49,449 bases of DNA from Sphingomonadales bacterium (GTDB lineage Bacteria; Pseudomonadota; Alphaproteobacteria; SMXS01): positions 1 through 49,449 of the forward strand of contig JALHLV010000026.1 in assembly GCA_022844405.1 (NCBI GenBank). The letters are read 5' to 3'. Of the stretch, positions 38,217-48,699 are shown piece after piece (the stretch's first letter is position 1; each line of letters opens with the position of its first letter). The notes below the pieces were generated by a model. The model had not been told where the DNA came from and ran no database searches. It saw only the letters and a list, made by a program, of their open reading frames with translations. The translations under genes and the position numbers were made by a program.

Positions 38217-39750
38217 AGTGGCTTTTTGCATCATACAGGGTTTCGATCTTGATGACGGCCAGGCCTTGTTCGGTCGCAAAACGCTCAGTGTTACGCCGTG
38301 CTTTCCCGCGCACGAAAAACGGGATCTTGGTAAGTTCGGCTTCGGCTTCCCGCGACCAGATCAGTTCGCTGGCAATCGGCGCAGATATCGGCGCCGGGGC
38401 GGGGGAGGGTGCGGGCTGGTGCGCTGCAAGGTGTGAAGCGCCTGCGCCGTCGTTGAACTCGAAATCCTCGCGGAACATCGCCAGCAGGTGCTCCTCGAGC
38501 CCCATGACCAGCGGATGCACCCAGGTGTCGAACAGCACATTCGCGCCTTCGAAACCCATCTGCGGCGAGAAGCGCGCCGGATAATCCTGCACATGCGCCG
38601 GCGCGGAGATCACCGCGCAGCCGACGCCAAGCCGCTTGGCGATATGGCGCTCCATCTGCGTGCCGAGCACGAGTTCCGGCTGCAATTCGGCAATCGCCTT
38701 CTCGACTTCGAGATAGTCGTCCGTGACCAGCGCTGTCAGCCCCAGCTTCTCGGCGGCCGCGCGCACATCGCGGGCAAACTCACGCGAGTACGTTCCAAGT
38801 CCGACAACCTCGAACCCCAGCTCTTCCGAAGCGACACGCGCCGCGGCAACTGCATGAGTCGCGTCGCCGAAGATGAACACGCGCTTGCCGGTCAGGTAGT
38901 TGGAGTCCACCGACCGCGACCACCACGGCATCCGCGCATTCGCGTCAGCCAGCACATGCGCCGGATCAACGCCCGTGATCGCCGCGATCTCAGCGATGAA
39001 ATCCTTCGTCGCATTGTGCCCGATCGGCACGGTGCGGATGATCTTCTGCCCGTGGTTCTTTTCCAGCCAGCGCGCCGCGACGTCGGCGATCTCGGCGTAG
39101 AGCACCACGTTGAAGTCTGCGTCCGGCAGCCGCGAGAGATCGGACGGCCGCGCATTCAGCGGGGCCACCACATTCACATCGACGCCGAGTTGTCCCAGCA
39201 GGCGCGTCACCTCGACCACGTCATCGCGATGGCGGAAGCCCAGCGCCGTCGGCCCGAGAATATTGCAGCGTGGCCGCGGCCCCGGCGTGCGGGCAGGAGC
39301 GCCATCGACCTTCGCCGCAAACGTGCGGACCAGCTGGTAGAACGTCTCCGCCGCCCCCCAGTTTTCCTTTTTCTGGTAGGACGGCAGGTCCAGCGCGATC
39401 ACCGGGATCGGCAGCTTCAGCGCGCGCGCGAGCCCGGCCGGGTCATCCTGGATCAGCTCCGCGGTGCAGGATGCGCCGACGATCATCGCCTCCGGTTGGA
39501 AGCGCTCATAAGCCTCCCGCGCCGACGTCTTGAACAACTCCGCCGTATCGCCGCCCAGATCGCGCGCCTGGAACGTCGTGTACGTTACAGGCGGTCGCGC
39601 ATCGCGGCGTTCGATCATCGTGAACAGCAGGTCCGCATAGGTGTCGCCCTGTGGCGCATGCAGCACATAGTGCAGGCCCTTCATGGCCGTCGCGATCCGC
39701 ATCGCGCCGACATGGGGTGGTCCTTCATATGTCCAGACAGTCAGCTGCAA
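38206..39750 (-). CDS. bchB: Light-independent protochlorophyllide reductase subunit B
   Basis: NifK-like DPOR subunit, 514 aa. The conserved start [20 protein letters not shown] fixes initiation at the TTG at 39750, four bases after the bchN stop and preceded by AAGG at fair spacing. The unusual cluster-ligand aspartate region is [15 protein letters not shown], and [20 protein letters not shown] supplies a cluster or substrate-site cysteine. The C-terminal PCP-reductase domain follows a Pro/Ala linker at about 430-455. Confidence 0.95.
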   Translation of the reverse strand: MQLTVWTYEGPPHVGAMRIATAMKGLHYVLHAPQGDTYADLLFTMIERRDARPPVTYTTFQARDLGGDTAELFKTSAREAYERFQPEAMIVGASCTAELIQDDPAGLARALKLPIPVIALDLPSYQKKENWGAAETFYQLVRTFAAKVDGAPARTPGPRPRCNILGPTALGFRHRDDVVEVTRLLGQLGVDVNVVAPLNARPSDLSRLPDADFNVVLYAEIADVAARWLEKNHGQKIIRTVPIGHNATKDFIAEIAAITGVDPAHVLADANARMPWWSRSVDSNYLTGKRVFIFGDATHAVAAARVASEELGFEVVGLGTYSREFARDVRAAAEKLGLTALVTDDYLEVEKAIAELQPELVLGTQMERHIAKRLGVGCAVISAPAHVQDYPARFSPQMGFEGANVLFDTWVHPLVMGLEEHLLAMFREDFEFNDGAGASHLAAHQPAPSPAPAPISAPIASELIWSREAEAELTKIPFFVRGKARRNTERFATEQGLAVIKIETLYDAKSHYAR

Positions 39751-39754
39751 GATT

Positions 39755-41700
<1,946 letters not shown>

Positions 41701-41768
41701 TTCTGACCTCCCGCGCTGGGCGCGTTGGATGAAAGCACGATGGAAAGGTAGGTCGACGTCTTTCCGAT

Positions 41769-41786
41769 TGTCAAGGAAAGCGGACG
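41769..41786. promoter_or_regulatory. PpsR-like site, bchF-proximal
   Basis: TGTCAAGGAAAGCGGACG matches TGT-N12-ACA with one mismatch in the last base. It directly abuts the stronger site at 41785, so the two may bind PpsR cooperatively in front of bchF. Confidence 0.4.
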
Positions 41787-41802
41787 TCCAAAATGTTGGA
41801 CA
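41785..41802. promoter_or_regulatory. PpsR operator between bchF and aerR
   Basis: CGTCCAAAATGTTGGACA contains a perfect inverted repeat GTCCAA-N4-TTGGAC and fits TGT-N12-ACA except for the first base. It lies between the divergent bchF operon and the aerR-ppsR genes, allowing repression of the long bch/puh operon and autoregulation of the regulators. A further partial palindrome (GTCAAAATTGGAC) starts at 41816. Confidence 0.6.
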
Positions 41803-41927
41803 CATGCGTCAAACTGTCAAAATTGGACTCGCCTAGCGGCATAACTTCTGTCTACCGTGTCGTGCCGGGAGCAGAGACCCTCGACAGCGGGCGCAATCCT
41901 GGGAGGAAAGACCTGCATAGAGCCGGT

Positions 41928-42878
41928 ATGTCCTGGCTCGGTTGGCAGGCGCAGAAGCGGAAGCTGCCAAAGTGCAGATCCGCGGGAGATGGGGGCCAAA
42001 TGGCCAGCCTTCCTGGGACTTCAGTATTTGATCTTTGTGGCGAAGAGCCGATGCGGATCGCACCCATCGGGAAGCGCGCATCGTCGCTTTCAGTTGTGGA
42101 AGAAGCCCCACGACCGCAGCTCGGCGAACAGCTCGCGCGCATCGTCGAGGGCGAAATCATTCCGCGGCTGATGCTTGTGCATCGCCTCGAGCGTCAGGAT
42201 GGTCGGGAATCCATACCGCTATCGCCCGACACGATCGAGCGATTTGCCCTGTATTCTCTGTCTTCAGGGCACGACTCCCTGATGGCGATCGTTGGCACAC
42301 TGCTGCAGCAGGGTGTCGCCCTGGATTCGATTTACGTTGATCTCCTCGGGCCCGCAGCGCGCCGGCTCGGCGAGTTCTGGGAAGATGACAGGGTTTCCTT
42401 TGCCGACGTAACGATCGCCTTGGGTCGCTTGCAGCATGTCGTAAGGGAACTTAGTCTTCATGGGCAGAACGAGTTGCCGTCATCAGTCGGCAGGTCGGCG
42501 CTTTTTGCGGCCGCCCCCGGCGAGCAACACACATTTGGCCTTGTTATTATTGAGGAATTCTTTCGCCGGGCTGGCTGGCGCACATGGGCCGAGCTGTCTG
42601 GCTCCGTTGCCGAGGTTGTGGCTGCGGTGCAAGCGCATGAGTTCGATTTGTTCGGAATGTCAGCAAGCTCAGACGAACGGCTTGATCAAATCGCACCAAT
42701 GATTATGTCGGTTCGCAAGGCGTCAAGGAATCGAGACATCACTGTCATGGTGGGTGGACGACTCTTTGTTGAACGGCCGGAACTAGTTGCTAAGGTCGGT
42801 GCGGATACTATGGCCACCGACGCGAGGCAGGCCGTGCTGGGGGCGGAAGGCGCGGTGAGGCAACTCGCATCTCGCTAG
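41928..42878 (+). CDS. ppaA: AerR/PpaA cobalamin-binding antirepressor of PpsR
   Basis: B12-binding-domain regulator (AerR in Rhodobacter capsulatus, PpaA in R. sphaeroides) that binds cobalamin and modulates PpsR/CrtJ. Conserved features are the helical module with RFALYSLSSGHDSLMAIVGTLL, LLGPAARRLGEFWEDDR followed by SFADVTIALGRLQHVVREL, then a Rossmann-like B12 domain (about 200-316) with FDLFGMSASSDERLDQIAP and VMVGGRLFVE. The start is uncertain: ATG 41928 (316 aa), ATG 42051 (preceded by GAAGAG), and ATG 41793, which lies in the operator. R. capsulatus AerR is also made in long and short forms. It lies immediately before ppsR. Confidence 0.9.
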   Translation: MSWLGWQAQKRKLPKCRSAGDGGQMASLPGTSVFDLCGEEPMRIAPIGKRASSLSVVEEAPRPQLGEQLARIVEGEIIPRLMLVHRLERQDGRESIPLSPDTIERFALYSLSSGHDSLMAIVGTLLQQGVALDSIYVDLLGPAARRLGEFWEDDRVSFADVTIALGRLQHVVRELSLHGQNELPSSVGRSALFAAAPGEQHTFGLVIIEEFFRRAGWRTWAELSGSVAEVVAAVQAHEFDLFGMSASSDERLDQIAPMIMSVRKASRNRDITVMVGGRLFVERPELVAKVGADTMATDARQAVLGAEGAVRQLASR

Positions 42879-42914
42879 CTTTGCGGCCTCCCAAGAAAGG
42901 GCAGTGCGGGTTCG

Positions 42915-44345
42915 ATGGCGATCTATTCATCTACCCAGGGTCGTGTCGAACCAAGGTTCGCACGCGACACTTTGGGGGCGCTGGACGCCCGGATCGCCGC
43001 AAAGGTGGCCGCAGCTGGCGGTGACGTCGCGATGATCATCGATCGCAGCGGCTTCATCCGGGACATGGCGCTCAATAACAGCGACATGGTGCAGGACGGT
43101 TTTGAATCCTGGCTGGATCGCCGCTGGGCCGACACGGTCATGGCCGACAGTCGCCCCAAGATCGAAGAGCTGCTTCGCGACGCGGCCAACGACGCTGGCC
43201 CCCGCTGGCGCGAGATCAATCATCGCACGGACGACGGTGCGGCCGTCGCTGTTCGCTACATCGCAATGAATGCCGGCGAAGACGGCCGCATCATCGCGAT
43301 CGGCCGCGACCATCGCGCCATCAGCCAGCTTGAGCAGCGTCTCATCCAGGCGCAGCAGGCGATGGAGCAGGACTACCGAAAGCTTCGCGAAGCCGAGTCA
43401 CGCTACCGCCTCCTCTTTCAACTCGCGTCGGAAGCCGTCATCGTGGTTGATGCGACAACACGAAGGATTGTCGAAGCCAACCCAGCCGCCGATCGGCTTG
43501 TCGGCAGCGCAGAATCCTCGCTGGTCGGCCGCGAGTTTTCGTCTACCTTCGAAGAACAATCGCGCGACGCCGCCATTTCGCTTCTGGCGGTCGCGCAGGG
43601 CGGCCCGAACCTCACAGCGCAGTCCACCCTGCGCCAGGGCGGCCGCGCATTTGAGGTCGCTGCATCGCTCTTCCGGCAGGACCGTGCGTCTCTTTTCCTC
43701 GTCCGTCTGTCTTCGCCCGAATTGGGTGTCATACGCACCCCGGAATCAACCCAGCATCTTCTTTCCGTGCTGGAGCGCATTCCTGACGCATTCGTCGTCA
43801 CCGACGAAAATCTCCGTATCCTTGCCCAGAACGCCGCCTTCCTTGACCTGTCACGCATCGCCAGCAACGAGCAGGCAAGAGGCATGTCGCTCGACACAAT
43901 TCTTGGCCGGCCGGAGATCGACCGCAACGTTCTGCTCTCAAGCTTGCGCCAGCACGGATCGCTGAAGAACTTCGCGACTGTCTTGCGCACGCGTCTGGGC
44001 GAGCAGGAAGATGTCGAGGTTTCGGCCGTGCATGTCGCCACAGGCGAACAGCCCTGTTTCGGGTTCTCGATTCGCGCTGCCGCCCGCGGTGCCGTCGCCA
44101 GGCCGCGCATCGCGGGCGAGCTGCCGCGCTCGGTTGAGCAGCTTTCGCAACTGGTTGGCCGCGTCTCGCTCAAGGAACTCGTACGGGAGACCACCGAACT
44201 TGTGGAGCGTTTGTGCATCGAGGCTGCTCTTGAGCTGACAGGCAACAATCGCGCGTCCGCGGCCGAGGTTCTGGGCGTGAGCCGCCAAAGCCTTTACTCG
44301 AAACTTCACCGCTATGGCTTGGGTGATCTGGCAGCGGGCGAGTAA
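42915..44345 (+). CDS. ppsR: PpsR/CrtJ transcriptional repressor
   Basis: Master aerobic repressor of photosystem genes, 476 aa. It contains an N-terminal PAS-like domain, then a linker helix with a Q-rich coiled stretch (about 135-160), two PAS domains (about 165-265 and 285-390), and a C-terminal Fis-type helix-turn-helix, ELTGNNRASAAEVLGVSRQS. Only two cysteines are present: Cys381 (GEQPCFGF) and Cys434 at the beginning of the HTH domain (ERLCIEAAL). The latter fits the redox cysteine of CrtJ/PpsR; the cysteine expected near residue 250 is absent. It starts 36 bp after ppaA and probably shares its promoter. Operators of the expected type lie throughout the window. Confidence 0.96.
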   Translation: MAIYSSTQGRVEPRFARDTLGALDARIAAKVAAAGGDVAMIIDRSGFIRDMALNNSDMVQDGFESWLDRRWADTVMADSRPKIEELLRDAANDAGPRWREINHRTDDGAAVAVRYIAMNAGEDGRIIAIGRDHRAISQLEQRLIQAQQAMEQDYRKLREAESRYRLLFQLASEAVIVVDATTRRIVEANPAADRLVGSAESSLVGREFSSTFEEQSRDAAISLLAVAQGGPNLTAQSTLRQGGRAFEVAASLFRQDRASLFLVRLSSPELGVIRTPESTQHLLSVLERIPDAFVVTDENLRILAQNAAFLDLSRIASNEQARGMSLDTILGRPEIDRNVLLSSLRQHGSLKNFATVLRTRLGEQEDVEVSAVHVATGEQPCFGFSIRAAARGAVARPRIAGELPRSVEQLSQLVGRVSLKELVRETTELVERLCIEAALELTGNNRASAAEVLGVSRQSLYSKLHRYGLGDLAAGE

Positions 44346-44369
44346 GTCCAGCCGGCGAGACACATAAAG

Positions 44370-44387
44370 CGTCCAGATGAATTGACA
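44370..44387. promoter_or_regulatory. Probable PpsR operator and -35 box upstream of bchG
   Basis: CGTCCAGATGAATTGACA fits TGT-N12-ACA with one mismatch (first base), the same deviation as at bchC and bchF. The right arm is a perfect TTGACA at 44382-44387; a weak TAGCGT lies 17 bp downstream. It is 28 bp before the bchG ATG, so the promoter is close and repression would be by direct occlusion. Confidence 0.55.
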
Positions 44388-44415
44388 CTCGCCGTCGCGA
44401 TTTGTAGCGTTTGGC

Positions 44416-45330
44416 ATGGCGTCCACGCATGTCGAAACAATAGCGAGAACACTGCCGACGCCGGGCGCCGTCCTCGAACTTTTCAAACCGATCACCTGGT
44501 TTCCGCCCATGTGGGCGTTCGGCTGTGGTGTTGTTTCGTCTGGCGCGAACCTCGCTGAACGCTGGCCGATGGCGCTAGCCGGCATCGTCCTGGCCGGACC
44601 GCTGATCTGCGCCACCAGTCAGGCCGTCAATGACTGGTACGACCGCGACGTCGACGCCATCAACGAACCGAACCGGCCGATCCCGTCCGGCCGCATTCCT
44701 GGCCGCTGGGGCCTCTGGATCGCGATGGCGTGGACTGTCGTGTCGATGCTCTGGGCGCTCGCCCTGGGCCCATGGGTCTTCGGCGCCGCGGTCGTCGGCA
44801 TGATCCTCGCTTGGGTGTACAGCGCGCCGCCGCTACGCCTGAAGCAAAGTGGCTGGTGGGGACCAGCCGCCTGCGCGCTCTCTTATGAAGGCATCACCTG
44901 GTTTACCGGCGCCGCCGTCATGCTGGCGACTGTACCCAACGCCGAGGTCCTCCTTATCGCGGCGCTCTACAGCTTCGGCGCCCACGGGATCATGACGCTC
45001 AACGACTTCAAGGCGATTGAGGGCGATCGACAGACGGGCGTTCGTTCGCTCCCGGTGCAGCTCGGCGTCGACCAGGCGGCGCGCGTGGCCTGCATCGTGA
45101 TGGCCGCGCCGCAGGTCGTCGTTGTCGCGCTTCTGACCGCCTGGGGCGCGCCTTTCCACGCCGCCGCCGTTTCAGTGTCTCTGGCCCTTCAGCTCTACAT
45201 GATGTCCCGCCTTGTCACCGATCCGCGCAAGCTCGCCCCGTGGTACAACGGGACGGGCGTGCTTCTTTATGTTCTCGGCATGCTGGTCAGCGCATTCGCT
45301 CTCGGCAGCCTCGCTGGAATGCAACCATGA
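44416..45330 (+). CDS. bchG: Bacteriochlorophyll synthase
   Basis: UbiA-type membrane prenyltransferase that esterifies bacteriochlorophyllide a with geranylgeranyl (or phytyl) diphosphate. The two prenyl-diphosphate/Mg sites are visible: NDWYDRDVDAINEPNRPIPSG (about residues 74-94) and LNDFKAIEGDRQTGVRSLPV (about 195-214). It has about eight to nine helices. The 304-aa length is normal. The ATG at 44416 is 28 bp after a probable PpsR operator, and the end overlaps the next gene (ATGA). Confidence 0.96.
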   Translation: MASTHVETIARTLPTPGAVLELFKPITWFPPMWAFGCGVVSSGANLAERWPMALAGIVLAGPLICATSQAVNDWYDRDVDAINEPNRPIPSGRIPGRWGLWIAMAWTVVSMLWALALGPWVFGAAVVGMILAWVYSAPPLRLKQSGWWGPAACALSYEGITWFTGAAVMLATVPNAEVLLIAALYSFGAHGIMTLNDFKAIEGDRQTGVRSLPVQLGVDQAARVACIVMAAPQVVVVALLTAWGAPFHAAAVSVSLALQLYMMSRLVTDPRKLAPWYNGTGVLLYVLGMLVSAFALGSLAGMQP

Positions 45331-46634
45331 CACACGCACCGCTCAGCTGGCTCAGCATCATCCGCGTCGGCCTCGTGCAGAGCGCACTCGGGGGCGTCGT
45401 CGCCCTGACCACGTCGACGCTCAACCGCGTCATGGTCGTCGAGTTCGCATTGCCAGCCATGCTGCCGGCCGCGCTCGTCGCCTGGCACTATGCGATCCAG
45501 CTGTCGCGTCCGCGCTGGGGCTACGGCTCCGACATGGGCCATCGTCGCACGCCGTGGATCGTCGGCGGCATGGGCGTGCTGGCGCTTGGCGGACTTATCG
45601 CCACCAACGCCACGGTGATGATGGAATCATCGCCCCTGATCGGAATCCTTCTCGGCCTTCTCGCATTCACCATGATCGGTGCAGGCGTTGGTGCGTCTGG
45701 CACATCGCTGCTGGCGCTTCTGGCCTCGCGCACTGCGCCGCAGCGGCGTCCCGCCGCCGCCGCCACGACATGGATCATGATGATCGTCGGTATCGTCATC
45801 ACGGCGGGTGTCTCCGGTGCGCTCCTCGATCCATTCTCGCCCCAGCGCCTCGCGCTCGTCGCCTCTGGCATCGCCGGAATCGCATTGCTGCTCACGCTCT
45901 TCGCCGTCTGGGGCATCGAAGGCGAGCCAGAAAAGATAACCGCGTCCGAACTGGCCAAGCCGCCCTTCGCGCAGGTGCTGCGCGAGACATGGGCCGATCC
46001 GCTCGCCCGTCGCTTCACCGTGTTCGTCTTCGTCTCGATGCTCGCCTACAGCGCGCAGGATCTGATCCTCGAACCCTTCGCCGGCCTGGTCTTCGACATG
46101 ACGCCCGGCCAGTCTACGCAACTCGCCGGCGTCCAGAACGGCGGTGTGCTGCTCGGCATGATCCTCGTGGGCGTCTGCGGCGCACGCTTTGGCGACAAGA
46201 AGCGCGCATGGATGCGGCAATGGACCGTCGCGGGATGCATCGGTTCGGCGGCAGCGCTCGTCGCGCTTGCGTGCGCAAGCGCTGTAGGCCCTGCATGGCC
46301 GCTGCAACCAACCGTATTCGCCCTCGGCTTCGCAAACGGCGTGTTCGCTGTCTCCGCAATCGGCTCCATGATGGGCCTCGCCGGAGCAGGGCAGGCGTCG
46401 CGCGAAGGCGTCCGCATGGGGGTCTGGGGCGCAGCCCAGGCCTGCGCCTTCGCATGCGGTGGCTTCGCCGGCGCTGCCGGCATCGACATTCTTCGCGCAC
46501 TCCTGCCTCAGGACTCCAGCGCCTTCCTGATCGTCTTCTCGATGGAAGCCGCGCTCTTCACCTTCGCGGCGTTTCTCGCAGCCCGCCTGGACCTGACCGG
46601 CGAACGCTTCATCCCTGAGGGGGCCCGAACATGA
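45327..46634 (+). CDS. PucC-family (Bch2/ORF428-type) pigment-protein assembly transporter
   Basis: A 435-aa, twelve-helix member of the BCD/PucC family of the major facilitator superfamily, always found between bchG and bchP in such clusters. Family stretches include TSTLNRVMVVEFALPAMLPA, RPRWGYGSDMGHRRTPWIVGG, and YSAQDLILEPFAGLVFDMTPG. It is a paralogue of LhaA in this window; it probably handles bacteriochlorophyll delivery between BchG/BchP and antenna apoproteins. It is coupled to bchG and bchP by ATGA overlaps at both ends. Confidence 0.93.
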   Translation: MTHAPLSWLSIIRVGLVQSALGGVVALTTSTLNRVMVVEFALPAMLPAALVAWHYAIQLSRPRWGYGSDMGHRRTPWIVGGMGVLALGGLIATNATVMMESSPLIGILLGLLAFTMIGAGVGASGTSLLALLASRTAPQRRPAAAATTWIMMIVGIVITAGVSGALLDPFSPQRLALVASGIAGIALLLTLFAVWGIEGEPEKITASELAKPPFAQVLRETWADPLARRFTVFVFVSMLAYSAQDLILEPFAGLVFDMTPGQSTQLAGVQNGGVLLGMILVGVCGARFGDKKRAWMRQWTVAGCIGSAAALVALACASAVGPAWPLQPTVFALGFANGVFAVSAIGSMMGLAGAGQASREGVRMGVWGAAQACAFACGGFAGAAGIDILRALLPQDSSAFLIVFSMEAALFTFAAFLAARLDLTGERFIPEGART

Positions 46635-47836
46635 CCATGGAGACCTACGACGCAGTCGTCGTCGGCGGCGGCCCAGCCGGAGCAATAGCCGCAGGCGATC
46701 TGGCCCGCGCCGGACGAAAGGTCCTCCTGCTGGACCGCGCCGGTCGCATCAAGCCTTGCGGTGGTGCCATTCCCCCGCGCCTGATTCGCGACTTCGGAAT
46801 CCCCGACCATCTCCTCGTTGCCCGCGCCACAGCCGCCCGCATGGTCTCACCCACCAATCGCATCGTGAACATGCCGGTCGAGGGGGGCTTTGTCGGCATG
46901 GTTGATCGCGACGCGTTCGACGAATGGCTACGCGAACGCGCCGTTGCGGGGGGCGCTGAACGCCGCTCCGGATCATTCCTCCGCATCGAACGCGACGAAG
47001 ACGGCACGGCCGTCGTCTGCTTTCACGACAAGGGCGACGGCAAGGAAAACGTCCAGCGCGTCCGCGCCCGCGCAGTCGTCGGCGCCGACGGCGCCCGCTC
47101 GCAAGTCGCGAAGCAGACGATCAAGGACGCAGACCGCATGCCCTGCGTCTTCGCCTATCACGAAATCATCCGCGCCCCGGCGCACGGCGCAGGCGGCTTC
47201 GAGGAAAGCCGTTGCGACATCTACTATCAGGGCAAACTCTCGCCGGATTTCTACGCGTGGATCTTTCCACATGGCGACACGGCCAGCGTTGGCGTCGGAT
47301 CCGCCCGCAAGGGATTCTCGTTGCGCGGCGCCGTCAGCGATCTGCGACAAGTGTCGGGCCTCGCAGACTGTGAGACTATTCGCACTGAAGGTGCGCCGAT
47401 CCCGCTGAAACCTCTGCGGCGCTGGGACAATGGCCGTGATGTCGTCCTTGCAGGAGACGCATCCGGCGTCGTCGCGCCGGCGTCAGGGGAGGGGATTTAC
47501 TACGCGATGGTCGGCGGTCGCCTCGCCGCTGAGGCCGTCGTCGAAATGCTTGTGACGGGCAAGGCGAAAGCCCTCGCCGGAGCGCGCAAGGCATTCATGA
47601 AAGACCACGGCAAGGTCTTCTGGATTCTCGGCATCATGCAGCACTTCTGGTATCGTAGCGACAAACGCCGCGAGGGTTTTGTGAATATGTGCAACGATCC
47701 AGACGTGCAGCGCCTTACCTGGCAGGCCTACATGAACAAGGAACTCGTGAAAGCGGATCCGGCGGCGCACATGCGTATCTTCGTCAAGGACATGGGCCAT
47801 CTACTTGGCCTGTCGTCCTCGCCCCGTGCCCCTTGA
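46631..47836 (+). CDS. bchP: Geranylgeranyl reductase
   Basis: FAD-dependent reductase that converts the geranylgeranyl tail of bacteriochlorophyll to phytyl in three steps. The N-terminal dinucleotide fold DAVVVGGGPAGAIAAGDLAR is followed by RIKPCGGAIPPRLIRDFGIP, typical of BchP/ChlP. The second FAD motif is VVLAGDASGVVAPASGEGIYYA. The 401-aa length is normal. The end overlaps the tspO TTG start. Confidence 0.96.
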   Translation: MTMETYDAVVVGGGPAGAIAAGDLARAGRKVLLLDRAGRIKPCGGAIPPRLIRDFGIPDHLLVARATAARMVSPTNRIVNMPVEGGFVGMVDRDAFDEWLRERAVAGGAERRSGSFLRIERDEDGTAVVCFHDKGDGKENVQRVRARAVVGADGARSQVAKQTIKDADRMPCVFAYHEIIRAPAHGAGGFEESRCDIYYQGKLSPDFYAWIFPHGDTASVGVGSARKGFSLRGAVSDLRQVSGLADCETIRTEGAPIPLKPLRRWDNGRDVVLAGDASGVVAPASGEGIYYAMVGGRLAAEAVVEMLVTGKAKALAGARKAFMKDHGKVFWILGIMQHFWYRSDKRREGFVNMCNDPDVQRLTWQAYMNKELVKADPAAHMRIFVKDMGHLLGLSSSPRAP

Positions 47837-48315
47837 GCACGGGCACCCGACGACCGGTTGTCGTCGCTGCAGCGGCGGCGATACTTGTCGCCGTTCTTGG
47901 CGGCACCATCACGGATCTCGGCCCCTGGTACGAGGCCCTCAAGAAGCCTGACTGGCAACCGCCCGGGCCGGCCTTCGGCATCATCTGGACCACCATCTAT
48001 ACACTCACCTTAGTTGCGGCGGTCATCACATGGCGTCGCGCGCCAAAGGGGCCCGAGCGGGAGTGGCTTGTCGGCCTTTTCTCACTGAACGGTTTCCTCA
48101 ACATCCTCTGGAGCCTGCTGTTCTTCCGGCTCCACCGCCCCGATTGGTCGCTGATCGAGGTCTGTTTTCTCTGGCTGTCGATCGTGTCGTTGATCATCTT
48201 CACCGCCCGCCACTCGCGCCTCGCTGGCGTGCTGCTCACGCCCTACCTCGTCTGGGTGTCCCTGGCGTCGGTGTTGAACTTTGATGTTGTCCGACTAAAC
48301 GCGCCTTTCGGCTGA
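47833..48315 (+). CDS. tspO: TspO/MBR family tryptophan-rich sensory protein
   Basis: A 160-aa, five-helix outer-membrane-type porphyrin-binding protein. The diagnostic segments are WYEALKKPDWQPPGPAFGII, a W-rich LVGLFSLNGFLNILWSLLFF, and FLWLSIVSLIIF. It starts with TTG at 47833, overlapping the bchP stop (TTGA); upstream in-frame codons are bchP read out of frame. In Rhodobacter sphaeroides TspO (next to crtI/crtB there) lowers photosynthesis gene expression in oxygen, linked to porphyrin efflux or breakdown. Here it ends the bchG-bch2-bchP unit instead. Confidence 0.92.
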   Translation: MSTGTRRPVVVAAAAAILVAVLGGTITDLGPWYEALKKPDWQPPGPAFGIIWTTIYTLTLVAAVITWRRAPKGPEREWLVGLFSLNGFLNILWSLLFFRLHRPDWSLIEVCFLWLSIVSLIIFTARHSRLAGVLLTPYLVWVSLASVLNFDVVRLNAPFG

Positions 48316-48333
48316 GCAAGGAAGGGTGGTCTG

Positions 48334-48597
48334 ATGCAGGAATTCCTGCTGAGTGGTCGGGCGGTCGATCTGGTTCTGCTCGTCATCGCTGCCGAGTTCA
48401 TAGCTCTTCTGGCCTTGCGGCGAAAAATCTGGCGACGCGCTTTGCCGGACCTCTTCTTCGCGCTGATGCCCGGCGTGTTCCTGCTCGTCGCACTGAGGCT
48501 CGCACTTACCGGCGCGGAGTGGCACTGGATTGCCCTTGCAGTGGCGGCCTCATTCCCATTCCACATCACTGACCTCGTCAGACGCCGCAGTGCGTGA
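48334..48597 (+). CDS. Small three-helix membrane protein downstream of tspO
   Basis: An 87-aa hydrophobic protein with three predicted helices (about 10-28, 38-58 and 62-80) and basic ends (RRKIWRRALPD, DLVRRRSA). GAAGG-type ribosome-binding sequence precedes the ATG at 48334, 18 bp after the tspO stop, so it probably belongs to the same transcript. I do not recognise the family. It contains no cysteine and no obvious ligand motif. Confidence 0.7.
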   Translation: MQEFLLSGRAVDLVLLVIAAEFIALLALRRKIWRRALPDLFFALMPGVFLLVALRLALTGAEWHWIALAVAASFPFHITDLVRRRSA

Positions 48598-48641
48598 CCA
48601 AACCGGCACCTGCCCTGCAACCGCAGATATTCGCCACCAGA

Positions 48642-48675
48642 ACTGAAAAGGCCCGCCGGAATGCTCCGGCGGGCC
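48642..48675 (-). terminator. Rho-independent terminator of the cytochrome c gene
   Basis: An 11-bp perfect stem (GGCCCGCCGGA with TCCGGCGGGCC) and a four-base loop at 48650-48675. Read on the minus strand it is followed by TTTT, 25 bp after the cytochrome stop. It may also stop transcripts coming from tspO on the plus strand, though without a U-run. Confidence 0.85.
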
Positions 48676-48699
48676 TGATTGGCTTGCAGGTGAAGTCGT

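Noticed and set aside
36249-38252. 667-codon plus-strand open frame opposite bchH
   Set aside because: It is an antisense shadow of the highly conserved bchH, composed mainly of Arg/His/Gln-rich sequence, with no ribosome-binding site or domain. Similar long shadows lie opposite hemA (25655-27469), acsF (27941-29287) and bchB (38488-39765).
45212-46618. 468-codon frame overlapping the bch2 gene on the same strand
   Set aside because: The conserved PucC-family protein is in the other frame, with membrane helices and coupled starts. This frame is Arg/His-rich low-complexity sequence.
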